In this document: in pieces, positions 58,125 to 64,000 of the stretch
How the letters are laid out: each line of letters starts with the position of its first letter
How positions within the stretch are numbered: the first letter of the stretch is position 1
Source of the DNA: Pseudonocardia sp. N23
GTDB taxonomy: Bacteria; Actinomycetota; Actinomycetes; Mycobacteriales; Pseudonocardiaceae
NCBI RefSeq assembly: GCF_002583555.1
Contig: NZ_BEGX01000114.1
Span: forward strand, 153,689-217,688
Reading direction: 5' to 3'
DNA: 64,000 nt
Program-made: the position numbers and the translations under genes
Notes under the pieces: model-generated
What the model saw: the letters and a program-made list of their open reading frames with translations, nothing else
What the model was told of the DNA's origin: nothing
Databases searched by the model: none

Positions 58125-58505
58125 ATGCCTGCACGAGTACGCAATAACACGAACGTTGCGGGTCGCGGGATTTCACCCGATACCATTACCCGTAATCCAA
58201 GTATTCCAATTCCACCATTCCCCTTGCGAGACCCGAAGTCTCCTGAACTCGAATACTGGGATGAGCTGTGGAACACGCACCCACTCAATGAGTGGTGGAC
58301 CAAGCGCGGAGTTGTCCGCGAGCTAGCGATGTTCGTTCGACTGTCGATCCGCTGCGAGACGAGTCCCACCGCTCCGATGCTCGCGCAGCTCCGAGGTGCT
58401 CGCAGCGACCTGGGGTTGTCTGCGGTGGGAGCGAAGAACCTAGGTCTCACCTACTCGCTCGGTGACGCGGGCGACTCGTGGGATGACTTCATGGAGTCGC
58501 TGTGA
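58125..58505 (+). CDS. Terminase small subunit of element 2
   Basis: 126 residues. LRDPKSPELEYWDELWNTHP, LNEWWTKRGVVRELAMFVRL and AQLRGARSDLGLSAVGAKNL form the conserved core of actinophage small terminases. An element-borne small subunit can redirect a helper's large terminase to the element's packaging site, as in phage-inducible chromosomal islands. TACTAT (58110-58115) upstream is a -10 candidate in an AT-rich patch. It is in a separate unit from the tail genes. Confidence 0.82.
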   Translation: MPARVRNNTNVAGRGISPDTITRNPSIPIPPFPLRDPKSPELEYWDELWNTHPLNEWWTKRGVVRELAMFVRLSIRCETSPTAPMLAQLRGARSDLGLSAVGAKNLGLTYSLGDAGDSWDDFMESL

Positions 58506-58518
58506 CTGAGGGAGCGAA

Positions 58519-58722
58519 GTGAGCTATGTGCGACCACCGAACGCGAAACCATGTCCGGAGTTCCCCGATCACCGGTATTGCTGCTTCTACACCCCGCGCA
58601 AGCTAGGAACCGGCTACCCGGATGACTGGATTGCGGTAGCTCGCTCGTGGGAGAAACCATCTCCCGCTGACCAGCAGATGTTGCGGGAGAACATCGAACA
58701 CCAGCGAGCAGAGCAGCAGTGA
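58519..58722 (+). CDS. Small protein between terminase and HNH
   Basis: 67 residues from GTG: PCPEFPDHRYCCFYTPRKLG, then YPDDWIAVARSWEKPSPADQ. Coupled to the HNH gene by GTGA. Two or three cysteines but no standard ribbon. Unknown. Confidence 0.58.
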   Translation: MSYVRPPNAKPCPEFPDHRYCCFYTPRKLGTGYPDDWIAVARSWEKPSPADQQMLRENIEHQRAEQQ

Positions 58723-59063
58723 GCCGCAGAGTCACCAAGCGTCCCTGTCGCGAGCTGGGTTGCGGAGACCCGGTGCACCGTCTCGGGAGGTGCGCGCACC
58801 ACGCGTCGCAGCTCGACTCCCACCAGCGACGCACGACACCGACGAAGCGCACCCGCACCTACGCGGAGCAGAAGCGACGCGCTCAAGTGGTCGCAGCGCA
58901 CCGCGCACAATTCGGTGACTGGTGTCCCGGATACCAAGTCGAGTCACACGCGAGCAGCGACCTCACCGCGGATCACGTGGTGTCGGTAGCTGCGAGCGGG
59001 AATGGCTCGGGTCTCCTGCGGGTGCTGTGTCGCTCGTGCAATAGTCGCAAGAACTCAAGTTGA
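58719..59063 (+). CDS. HNH endonuclease of element 2
   Basis: 114 residues. A zinc-like N terminus (CRELGCGDPVHRLGRCAHH) and an HNH core: GDWCPGYQVESHASSDLTAD, DHVVSV and VLCRSCNSRKNSS. In a terminase-linked position it probably helps cleave packaged DNA, consistent with cos-type packaging. GTG start. Confidence 0.85.
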   Translation: MSRRVTKRPCRELGCGDPVHRLGRCAHHASQLDSHQRRTTPTKRTRTYAEQKRRAQVVAAHRAQFGDWCPGYQVESHASSDLTADHVVSVAASGNGSGLLRVLCRSCNSRKNSS

Positions 59064-59098
59064 ATCCCCCGCACCCGGTCACCCAGGTGCGGGGGATT
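59063..59098 (+). terminator. Terminator after the HNH gene
   Basis: AATCCCCCGCACC (59063-59075) pairs with GGTGCGGGGGATT (59086-59098), 10-base loop, then TCTGCG. A 13-bp GC-rich stem ending in T residues. Confidence 0.8.
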
Positions 59099-59125
59099 TC
59101 TGCGTTCACCCAGTAGAGTTGCGCG

Positions 59126-59689
59126 ATGATCACGGGTCAGGTAGTCGCGATACTCGGAGCGGACTGGGGGACGCTCTCAGCGCAGGTGTCTGCGTGGACG
59201 GGAGTCGCGGCGTTCTTCGTCGCGAGTATCGGCGGTTGGTTCGCTTTCCGGAGTTTCAAGCGGCAAGGTGAGCAGCTCGCTGAACTCAAGCAAGACAAGC
59301 GTGCTGAACAGATTTCAAAGCTGGGAGTTTGGGTCACGGAGTGGGACACACATTACACCGTCGCTAACGACTCAAACGTCCCAGTCCATGCTCTGTCAGT
59401 GTGGATACAGAACGGGGATTCGACCGCTAACGCGACATCGTTGCTCAATTTTCCACCCGGAAAAGCGAAGATCCTCCCTGACTCGCCGATGACCACGGAG
59501 GGTCTCGGGGTGGTCGGGTACATGTGTATAGACAACGCTATGGTTCCCTGGTTCCGCTGGGGGACGCTCCCAATCGTCGAAATCACCCGCGAACAGTTCG
59601 CTGCGATTGGCGGAAAATTGGGTCGTTCAGCAGATTTCATCGGGATGGATCAGGACATTCTGAGGCAAATATTCCCCGACCGCTATTAG
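59126..59689 (+). CDS. Membrane-anchored accessory protein (moron candidate)
   Basis: 187 residues. One membrane helix (about 22-42: VSAWTGVAAFFVASIGGWFA), a short coiled coil (KRQGEQLAELKQDKRAEQIS), then a beta-sandwich cytosolic domain (SNVPVHALSVWIQNGDSTAN) and a helical end. Single gene between two terminators, so it has its own transcription. Its codon use is more AT-rich than its neighbours. This is the typical setting of cargo in satellites (defence, exclusion or fitness genes). Family not recognised. Confidence 0.72.
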   Translation: MITGQVVAILGADWGTLSAQVSAWTGVAAFFVASIGGWFAFRSFKRQGEQLAELKQDKRAEQISKLGVWVTEWDTHYTVANDSNVPVHALSVWIQNGDSTANATSLLNFPPGKAKILPDSPMTTEGLGVVGYMCIDNAMVPWFRWGTLPIVEITREQFAAIGGKLGRSADFIGMDQDILRQIFPDRY

Positions 59690-59736
59690 TCCGCGGTGAG
59701 TGAGACTTGTCAGCTTCATCCGCTACGGTGACGCGC

Positions 59737-59982
59737 ATGAAGCTCAGCGAGGTTCCCGCGCACATCCTCACCGCTGACGGTGTGGAGTGCGTGCAACTCC
59801 CCATCCCTGCAATCGACTACCTCAGCGAGCGTGAAGCGGTGTGCGTCAGTGCAGGTGAGCACGCTCCGACTGATCTTATGGTCGCCTATGCGGCGGGGAA
59901 GCGAGCTGCCCTGTACGGGGAACCGAGCGACACGCTCCCGCTCGCTGAGTGGATCAACGTCCGCAACGCGCGGGGTTTCTGA
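59737..59982 (+). CDS. Small hypothetical protein
   Basis: 81 residues: SEVPAHILTADGVECVQLPI, YLSEREAVCVSAGEHAPTDL and a helical end. A TTG at 59707 would add ten residues. It is followed by a strong terminator. Unknown function. Confidence 0.55.
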   Translation: MKLSEVPAHILTADGVECVQLPIPAIDYLSEREAVCVSAGEHAPTDLMVAYAAGKRAALYGEPSDTLPLAEWINVRNARGF

Positions 59983-60031
59983 CACACTCGCTCGCGGGGT
60001 CGTTCGCGTCGGGGGTGTCCGACCCCAACAA

Positions 60032-60070
60032 AGAACCCCCGAACCTGATACCAGCAGGTTCGGGGGTTCT
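60032..60070. terminator. Bidirectional terminator
   Basis: AGAACCCCCGAACCTG (60032-60047) pairs perfectly with CAGGTTCGGGGGTTCT (60055-60070), 7-base loop; T-rich on the right, A-rich on the left. It separates the plus-strand genes from the leftward right-end operon. Confidence 0.85.
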
Positions 60071-60089
60071 CTTGCGTCGCAGGGTCGTG

Positions 60090-60380
60090 CTACGCGGCTT
60101 CCACTGAGCACCTGTAGTCGTGGAACACCATGCGTGCGTTGACGCTCACGCGCTTCCCGTCGTACCGAACCGCGAAGCGGTCACCGACTCCGGGACTCAC
60201 CCGATGCACTTCCGCGCGGAGTCCAGCGGCATAGCAAGCAACTGCGACCGGCTCCCCCGCGTCGGTACGCAGGTGAACCACCGGGATCGGGTCCGATGTG
60301 TGCAGGGACGTCGTGTGCTCGATCGCCGTGACGACACCCTCCACTGAGTCACCGGCTCGCTTAGGTCGCCACGCGGTCAT
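60090..60380 (-). CDS. Small OB-fold-like protein
   Basis: 96 residues: GDSVEGVVTAIEHTTSLHTS, IPVVHLRTDAGEPVAVACYA and GDRFAVRYDGKRVSVNARMV. The repeated beta pattern resembles a small OB fold. The ATG at 60380 overlaps the preceding stop (ATGA); a GTG at 60389 is an alternative. It might be a nucleic-acid binding or regulatory protein. Confidence 0.6.
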   Translation of the reverse strand: MTAWRPKRAGDSVEGVVTAIEHTTSLHTSDPIPVVHLRTDAGEPVAVACYAAGLRAEVHRVSPGVGDRFAVRYDGKRVSVNARMVFHDYRCSVEAA

Positions 60381-60523
60381 CCCGCGCACACCCGCTCGTG
60401 CAGCTCGAAGCGGTATCTCACATGCGCGTCAAACATGATCACGAAGTCGTCGGACCAGTCGTCGCCCCCAGTGAGGTGCTCGGGAACAGAGACCTCCCCG
60501 CCGCAGCGGTCACAGCAGTACAT
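60377..60523 (-). CDS. 48-residue zinc-type miniprotein
   Basis: MYCCDRCGGEVSVPEHLTGG, DDWSDDFVIMFDAHVRYRFE, ending RVCAG. A CCxxC near the start and another Cys near the end suggest a metal site. Coupled to the OB-like gene by ATGA. Confidence 0.55.
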   Translation of the reverse strand: MYCCDRCGGEVSVPEHLTGGDDWSDDFVIMFDAHVRYRFELHERVCAG

Positions 60524-60572
60524 GTGTTGATTCCTTTCGGTCGCAGGTTGGTCGGTTGCGCACGATCGCGCG

Positions 60573-60905
60573 TTACGCGCTCAGCGTGTCCCCACGAGCG
60601 CACTCGTGGAGCTGGTCGAACGGGACGCTCAGTGCTTCCAAACCGTCTCCCGGGGTGCCCGCGTACCCCCGATCTCGGAGACACGTCCAAGTGCGGTCGC
60701 TGACACCGACAACGGTCACGGTGTCGACCTTGAGGCGCACGCTGTCCTCAGCACAAGCAACGACAACCGTCGTGACGATTGCGGCGAGGATGAGCAGTAC
60801 TGCAACGACGAGCAGTGCGACCCGACGCGTCCGGCGTCGAGGTGTCGGGTGGTGCCACTGACCGTGACCCGTGAGTCTGTGACGTGCAGCTTTGCGGCGA
60901 GACAA
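60573..60905 (-). CDS. Membrane protein at the right end of element 2
   Basis: 110 residues from TTG at 60905, with GGAG 6 bases upstream and no ATG or GTG in reach. A basic N terminus (SRRKAARHRLTGHGQWHHPT) leads to one membrane helix (VALLVVAVLLILAAIVTTVV) and an extracellular part with three cysteines (VACAED, TWTCLRDRGYAG, LHECARGD). The gene starts 19 bases inside attR, so its control signals span the junction and change on excision. A role in superinfection control is possible but unsupported. Confidence 0.6.
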   Translation of the reverse strand: MSRRKAARHRLTGHGQWHHPTPRRRTRRVALLVVAVLLILAAIVTTVVVACAEDSVRLKVDTVTVVGVSDRTWTCLRDRGYAGTPGDGLEALSVPFDQLHECARGDTLSA

Positions 60906-60923
60906 GATGTACTCCAACCCTTG

Positions 60924-60931
60924 TTCTGCTG
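60924..60931. other. attR core of element 2
   Basis: TTCTGCTG, identical to 46380-46387. Left of it (CAACCCTTG) is element DNA; right of it (CGTCAACTGCCTGC) the NHLRC2-like gene resumes in frame. Confidence 0.85.
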
Positions 60932-62597
60932 CGTCAACTGCCTGCACGTCCTCGACGAGCTGCGTCCGCTCGAGGAGCGCTGGTCCGACGTGCTCGTCAC
61001 CGTCGGAGTGCACTCCCCCAAGTTCGTGCACGAGGGCGAGCCCGCCGCCGTCGAGGCCGCCGTCGAGCGCTACGGCGTCGGGCACCCGGTCCTCGACGAC
61101 CCCACCCTCACCACCTGGGACGCCTACGCCGCACGCGCCTGGCCGACGCTCGTCGTCGTCGACCCGACGGGCTACGTCGTCGCCCAGATGTCCGGCGAGG
61201 GCCACGCCCACGGTCTCGACGTCCTCATCGGCGAGCTCGTCGCCGAGCACGAGGCCGCGGGGACGCTGCACCGCGGCGACGGCCCCTACGTCGCACCCCC
61301 GGAGCCGCGGACGGCGCTGCGCTTCCCCGGCAAGGTGATCGCCCTTCCCGGTGGCACGTTCCTGGTGTCCGACAGCGCGCACCACCAGCTCGTCGAGCTG
61401 GAGGCGGACCTCGTGACCGAGCGCCGGCGGATCGGCACCGGCGTGCGCGGGCCGCTGTCGGAACCGCAGGGGCTCGTCGCGCTGCCCACCGACGTCGCCG
61501 CCGAGGTGGGCTACGACGTCGTCGTCGCCGACTCGGTGAACCATGCGCTGCAAGGGTTGTCGCTGTCGTCCTGGGAGCTGCGCAGGGTCGCCGGAACCGG
61601 TGTGCAGCTGCGCGACCGGGTCGCCGTCGGCGACACCGCCGAGGAGCTCTCGACACCGTGGGACGTCGCGTGGTGGGAGGGGCAGGTCGTCGTGGCCATG
61701 GCCGGGTCGCACCAGCTGTGGTCGTTCGACCCGCGCACCGGCCAGTCGTCGGTGCTGGCCGGGACGACCAACGAGGGCCTGCGCGACGGGCCGCCCTCCG
61801 ACGCGTTCTTCGCCCAGCCCTCCGGCCTCGCCGCCGGCCCCGACGGCACGCTCTGGGTCGCCGACCCCGAGACCTCCGCACTGCGCTCCGTCGTCGCCGC
61901 CCCCGCCGCCGGGGCCGCCGTCACGACGGCCGTCGGGCTCGGCCTGTTCGACTTCGGGTTCCGCGACGGCCCCGCCCCCGACGAGGCCCTGCTGCAGCAC
62001 CCGCTCGGCGTCGCCGTCCTGCCCGACGGGTCCGTCGCGATCGCCGACACCTACAACGGCGCGATCCGCCGCTACGACCCCACGACCCGCACCGTGACGA
62101 CGCTCGCGCGCGACCTGGCCGAACCCTCGGACGTGCTCGTCGACGGGGACACGCTCGTCGTCGTCGAGTCGGCCGCGCACCGGCTCGTGCGGATGCCGAT
62201 CCCCGCCGGGGCCCGCGTCGACGCCGGCGCCCATCGCGTCCGCCGCGCCCGCACCGACCTCGCGCCGGGCCCGCTGCAGCTCACCGTCGCCTTCACCCCG
62301 CCGTCGGGCCAGCACCTCGACGACCGCTTCGGCGACCCGACGTCGCTGACCGTCACCGCGTCCCCGCCGTCCCTGCTGGTGAGCGGGGCCGGCACCGCGC
62401 CCGGCCTGGTGCGCACGCTCGAGCTCGCCGGCGACGTCACCGAGGGGGTGCTCTCGATCAGCGTCGCCGCCGCGGCCTGCGACGAGGGCGACGGCATCTA
62501 CGCGGCGTGCCACCGCTACCAGCAGGACTGGGGCATCCCGGTCGTGATCGTCGACGACGCGCCCACAACCCTGACGCTGGACCTGCGGGCCGTCTGA
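60924..62597 (+). pseudogene. NHLRC2-like gene, 3' part (thioredoxin remainder plus NHL propeller)
   Basis: About 557 codons. FCCVNCLHVLDELRPLEERW completes the CCxNC active site, then a thioredoxin-like domain to about residue 110 of the joined protein (VLDDPTLTTWDAYAARAWPT). Six NHL repeats form a beta-propeller (DSAHHQLVELEADL, VADSVNHALQGLSL, ADPETSALRSVVA, IADTYNGAIRRYDP) and a beta-sandwich end. The joined protein would be about 598 residues. The frame is open leftward into element DNA (DVLQPL before FCC), with possible GTG starts around 60862, so a shortened fusion could be made in the lysogen. Confidence 0.88.
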
Positions 62598-62616
62598 TCC
62601 CGCTCCGAGCGTGGGG

Positions 62617-63162
62617 TCAGAGCCCCGACCAGAACCGGGTGAGTGCCGCCGCCCCGCGGGCCGGGTCCTGCATCATCCACCAGTGCCCGAGCCCGTCGAG
62701 CTCCTCGACCCGGGCACCCGCCCGGGCGGCGGCGCGTGCCTTCTGCTCGCTGGTACCGACGTACGGGTCCTCCGTCGGCACCAGCGCCAGGCCCGGCACC
62801 TGCGCCGCGGCCTCCAGCCCGCCGCCCAGATCGGCCATCGCCGGCTGCGCGGCCGACCGGTAGAGCCGCAGGATGCACTCGCCCATCGCGGGATCGAACG
62901 CCGCGGCGACCTTGTCGGCCACCCCCGCGTCCATGCCCTGCGCCGCGAGCCCCTGCCCCCGCTGCACGACCGGCGCCGCACCCAGCTCCGCGACCAGCCA
63001 GTCCCGATAGGCCTCCCACGTGGCCGCGAACCCGTCGGGCACCGGGGCGCCGAAGCCCGGGGGCGACAGCCGCACCACCGGGTCGTCGTCGCCCAGGTGG
63101 TCCACCAGCGGGCCCCAGATCGCGGCGGTCTCCGGGTTGCCGTGCACGAGGACTACGGTCAT
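62617..63162 (-). CDS. Alpha/beta-hydrolase lacking its nucleophile elbow
   Basis: 181 residues, too short for the fold. The N terminus is intact: MTVVLVHGNPETAAIW with the oxyanion HGN, and LSPPGFGAPVP. After YRDWLVAELGA the chain jumps directly to APVVQRGQGLAAQGMDAG; the expected GHDWG-type nucleophile Ser segment and the following approximately 60 residues are missing, in frame. The C terminus keeps the acid region TEDPYVG and the His (GLGHWWM). So the protein should not hydrolyse anything; it is either a recent pseudogene or a repurposed fold. It converges on the NHLRC2-like gene (19 bp apart). Confidence 0.75.
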   Translation of the reverse strand: MTVVLVHGNPETAAIWGPLVDHLGDDDPVVRLSPPGFGAPVPDGFAATWEAYRDWLVAELGAAPVVQRGQGLAAQGMDAGVADKVAAAFDPAMGECILRLYRSAAQPAMADLGGGLEAAAQVPGLALVPTEDPYVGTSEQKARAAARAGARVEELDGLGHWWMMQDPARGAAALTRFWSGL

Positions 63163-63367
63163 GGGTGAACCGTAGCCACCAGGGCCCACGGTTTCGCGCC
63201 TCCGAGCATCACCCGACGGGGGTGTGTGAGGGGGCGGCGGGACCGCTGTTAACATGAATGACCGAGCGCACGGCGTGCTCGCTCGATCCGGGTCTCACGA
63301 TCCGCGGTACGGGTCGTAACGCCGGCCCCCCGTACACGTTCCAGGTAGGAAGACTCGAGGCAGACGC

Positions 63368-63640
63368 GTGGCCAACATCAAGTCCCAGATCAAGCGGGTC
63401 AAGACCAACGAGAAGCGCCGCCAGCGCAACAAGGCGGTCAAGTCGTCGGTCCGCACCGCGATCCGCCGCTTCCGTGAGGCCGAGGCGGCCGGTGACACCG
63501 AGAAGGCCGTCGAGCTGCAGCGCGCTGCGGCCAAGGCTCTCGACAAGGCCGCCAGCAAGGGCGTGATCCACCGCAACCAGGCCGCCAACCGCAAGTCGGC
63601 GATCGCCAAGCGCGCGGACGCCCTCAGCTCCGCGAGCTGA
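63368..63640 (+). CDS. rpsT: 30S ribosomal protein S20
   Basis: 90 residues from GTG: VANIKSQIKRVKTNEKRRQR, VKSSVRTAIRRFREAEAAGD and NRKSAIAKRADALSSAS. Universal helical 16S rRNA-binding protein of normal length. A TAACAT (63250-63255) in the 118-bp leader may be a -10. It is followed by a strong terminator and converges with holA, the usual actinobacterial order. Confidence 0.97.
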   Translation: MANIKSQIKRVKTNEKRRQRNKAVKSSVRTAIRRFREAEAAGDTEKAVELQRAAAKALDKAASKGVIHRNQAANRKSAIAKRADALSSAS

Positions 63641-63671
63641 GCCTCCGGCGCCCTGGCGCCGGTCCGAACTC

Positions 63672-63710
63672 CCGAAAGCGCCGCCCGCACCCCGCGGACG
63701 GCGCTTTCGG
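63672..63710 (+). terminator. rpsT terminator
   Basis: CCGAAAGCGCCG (63672-63683) pairs perfectly with CGGCGCTTTCGG (63699-63710) around a 15-base loop. It lies 31 bases after rpsT and can act for both rpsT and holA. Confidence 0.85.
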
Positions 63711-63839
63711 CATCTCCGCGTCCGGCCCGTCGGCTGACCAGAGCACGCCGTTCACGCCGAACCGGCACCGGACCGGTCCGTTCCGACGTCGAACTCGGTG
63801 GGGCGTGGCTCGACACTCGGGGTGTGGCGGTCCGCCGGG

Positions 63840-64000
63840 TCAGCGGAGGTCGCGGGCGTCGATGATGCGGCGGACCGCGCGCTCCAGGGCGAACTCGGGA
63901 TCGGCCGCGGCACCCTTCACGTCCGCGTTGGCCTCGGCCGCTGCCGCGAACGCCGCCGTGATGCCCTCCGGCCGCCACGACCGCACCTGCCCCTGGGCTT
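63840..64000 (-). CDS. holA: DNA polymerase III subunit delta, C-terminal end (cut by the window)
   Basis: The minus strand reads QVRSWRPEGITAAFAAAAEA, VKGAAADPEFALERAVRRII and DARDLR before the stop. This matches the end of the delta clamp-loader subunit of actinobacteria (VKGxxxDPxYALERAV). Its place beside rpsT supports the call. It opens the sliding clamp during replication. Confidence 0.82.
   Translation of the reverse strand, partial: AQGQVRSWRPEGITAAFAAAAEANADVKGAAADPEFALERAVRRIIDARDLR

Larger units (their letters stand above)
46380..60931. mobile_element. Element 2, 14.5-kb phage-satellite-like element
   Basis: Flanked by the 8-bp core and the two halves of one host gene. It is less GC-rich than the surroundings. 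It carries a serine integrase, D5-type primase-helicase, iteron-like origin, tail chaperone candidate, tape measure protein, head-tail connector, small terminase, HNH and several ribbon-helix-helix proteins. Large terminase, portal, capsid, scaffold, tube and lysis genes are not recognisable. Gene borders overlap neatly (GTGA, TTGA, ATGA), which argues for a compact functional element and not a decayed prophage. The satellite interpretation is inference. Confidence 0.82.

Noticed and set aside
46380..60931. Decayed ordinary prophage as the explanation of element 2
   Set aside because: Not fully excluded, but genes are intact and tightly overlapping, terminators sit at unit ends, and missing functions are whole modules. 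A satellite fits better.
60573..62513. Minus-strand open frame of 646 codons opposite the NHL propeller gene
   Set aside because: Only its last 111 codons, inside element 2, look like a protein (membrane helix). The rest is antisense to the conserved NHL repeats and crosses attR.

Overview
The window is chromosomal DNA of a high-GC actinobacterium. Gene content (an rpsT/holA pair, a DoxX membrane protein, a small HipA-like kinase, an NHLRC2-like thioredoxin/beta-propeller protein) and codon use suggest Pseudonocardiaceae, possibly Pseudonocardia; this is inference. Host DNA lies at 1-690, 41061-46387 and 60924-64000. Two unrelated integrated elements fill the rest, each inserted inside a host protein gene whose two halves can be read at the element's ends.

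Element 1 (about 691-41060, 40.4 kb) is a complete siphovirus-type prophage. A tyrosine integrase (833-1807, +) sits at the left end and a small HTH repressor (40778-41062, +) at the right end. Between them nearly everything is on the minus strand, read right to left: Cro-like regulator, early genes, exonuclease and RecT, replication initiator, RuvC-like resolvase, HNH genes, terminase, portal, MuF, scaffold, capsid, connectors, tail tube, frameshifted tail chaperones, tape measure, minor tail proteins, lysis genes and tailspike, then a superinfection-exclusion (Ltp-like) gene on the plus strand. The 9-bp att core TCACGACGT splits a HipA-like kinase gene.

The most striking feature of element 1 is that attP lies inside the repressor gene. 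In the prophage the repressor has 94 codons, and its TAG stop is supplied by host DNA at attR. Joining the phage ends back together extends the frame by 44 codons (699-830) to a 138-residue form ending in Ala-Ala, and its TGA overlaps the integrase ATG. This is the architecture of integration-dependent immunity described in mycobacteriophages such as BPs, in which integration removes an ssrA-like degradation tag from the repressor. The integrase also ends in Ala-Ala-Ala, as expected for the unstable integrase of such systems.

Element 2 (about 46388-60923, 14.5 kb, visibly less GC-rich) uses a serine integrase and splits an NHLRC2-like gene exactly in the codons for its CCxNC active site (core TTCTGCTG at 46380 and 60924). 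It carries a D5/P4-type primase-helicase followed by an iteron-like origin, a tail chaperone candidate, a 1328-residue tape measure protein, a head-tail connector, a terminase small subunit, HNH, several ribbon-helix-helix miniproteins and two or three membrane proteins, but no recognisable large terminase, portal, capsid, tail tube or lysis genes. It looks like a phage satellite that may reprogram a helper's DNA choice, neck and tail length.

The host genes between and beyond the elements are DoxX, glucose-6-phosphate isomerase, a PAP2 phosphatase, a decayed Fpg/Nei glycosylase, an ABC ATPase, an alpha/beta-hydrolase that has lost its nucleophile elbow, ribosomal protein S20 and the end of DNA polymerase III delta. 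I saw no tRNA, rRNA or CRISPR array.
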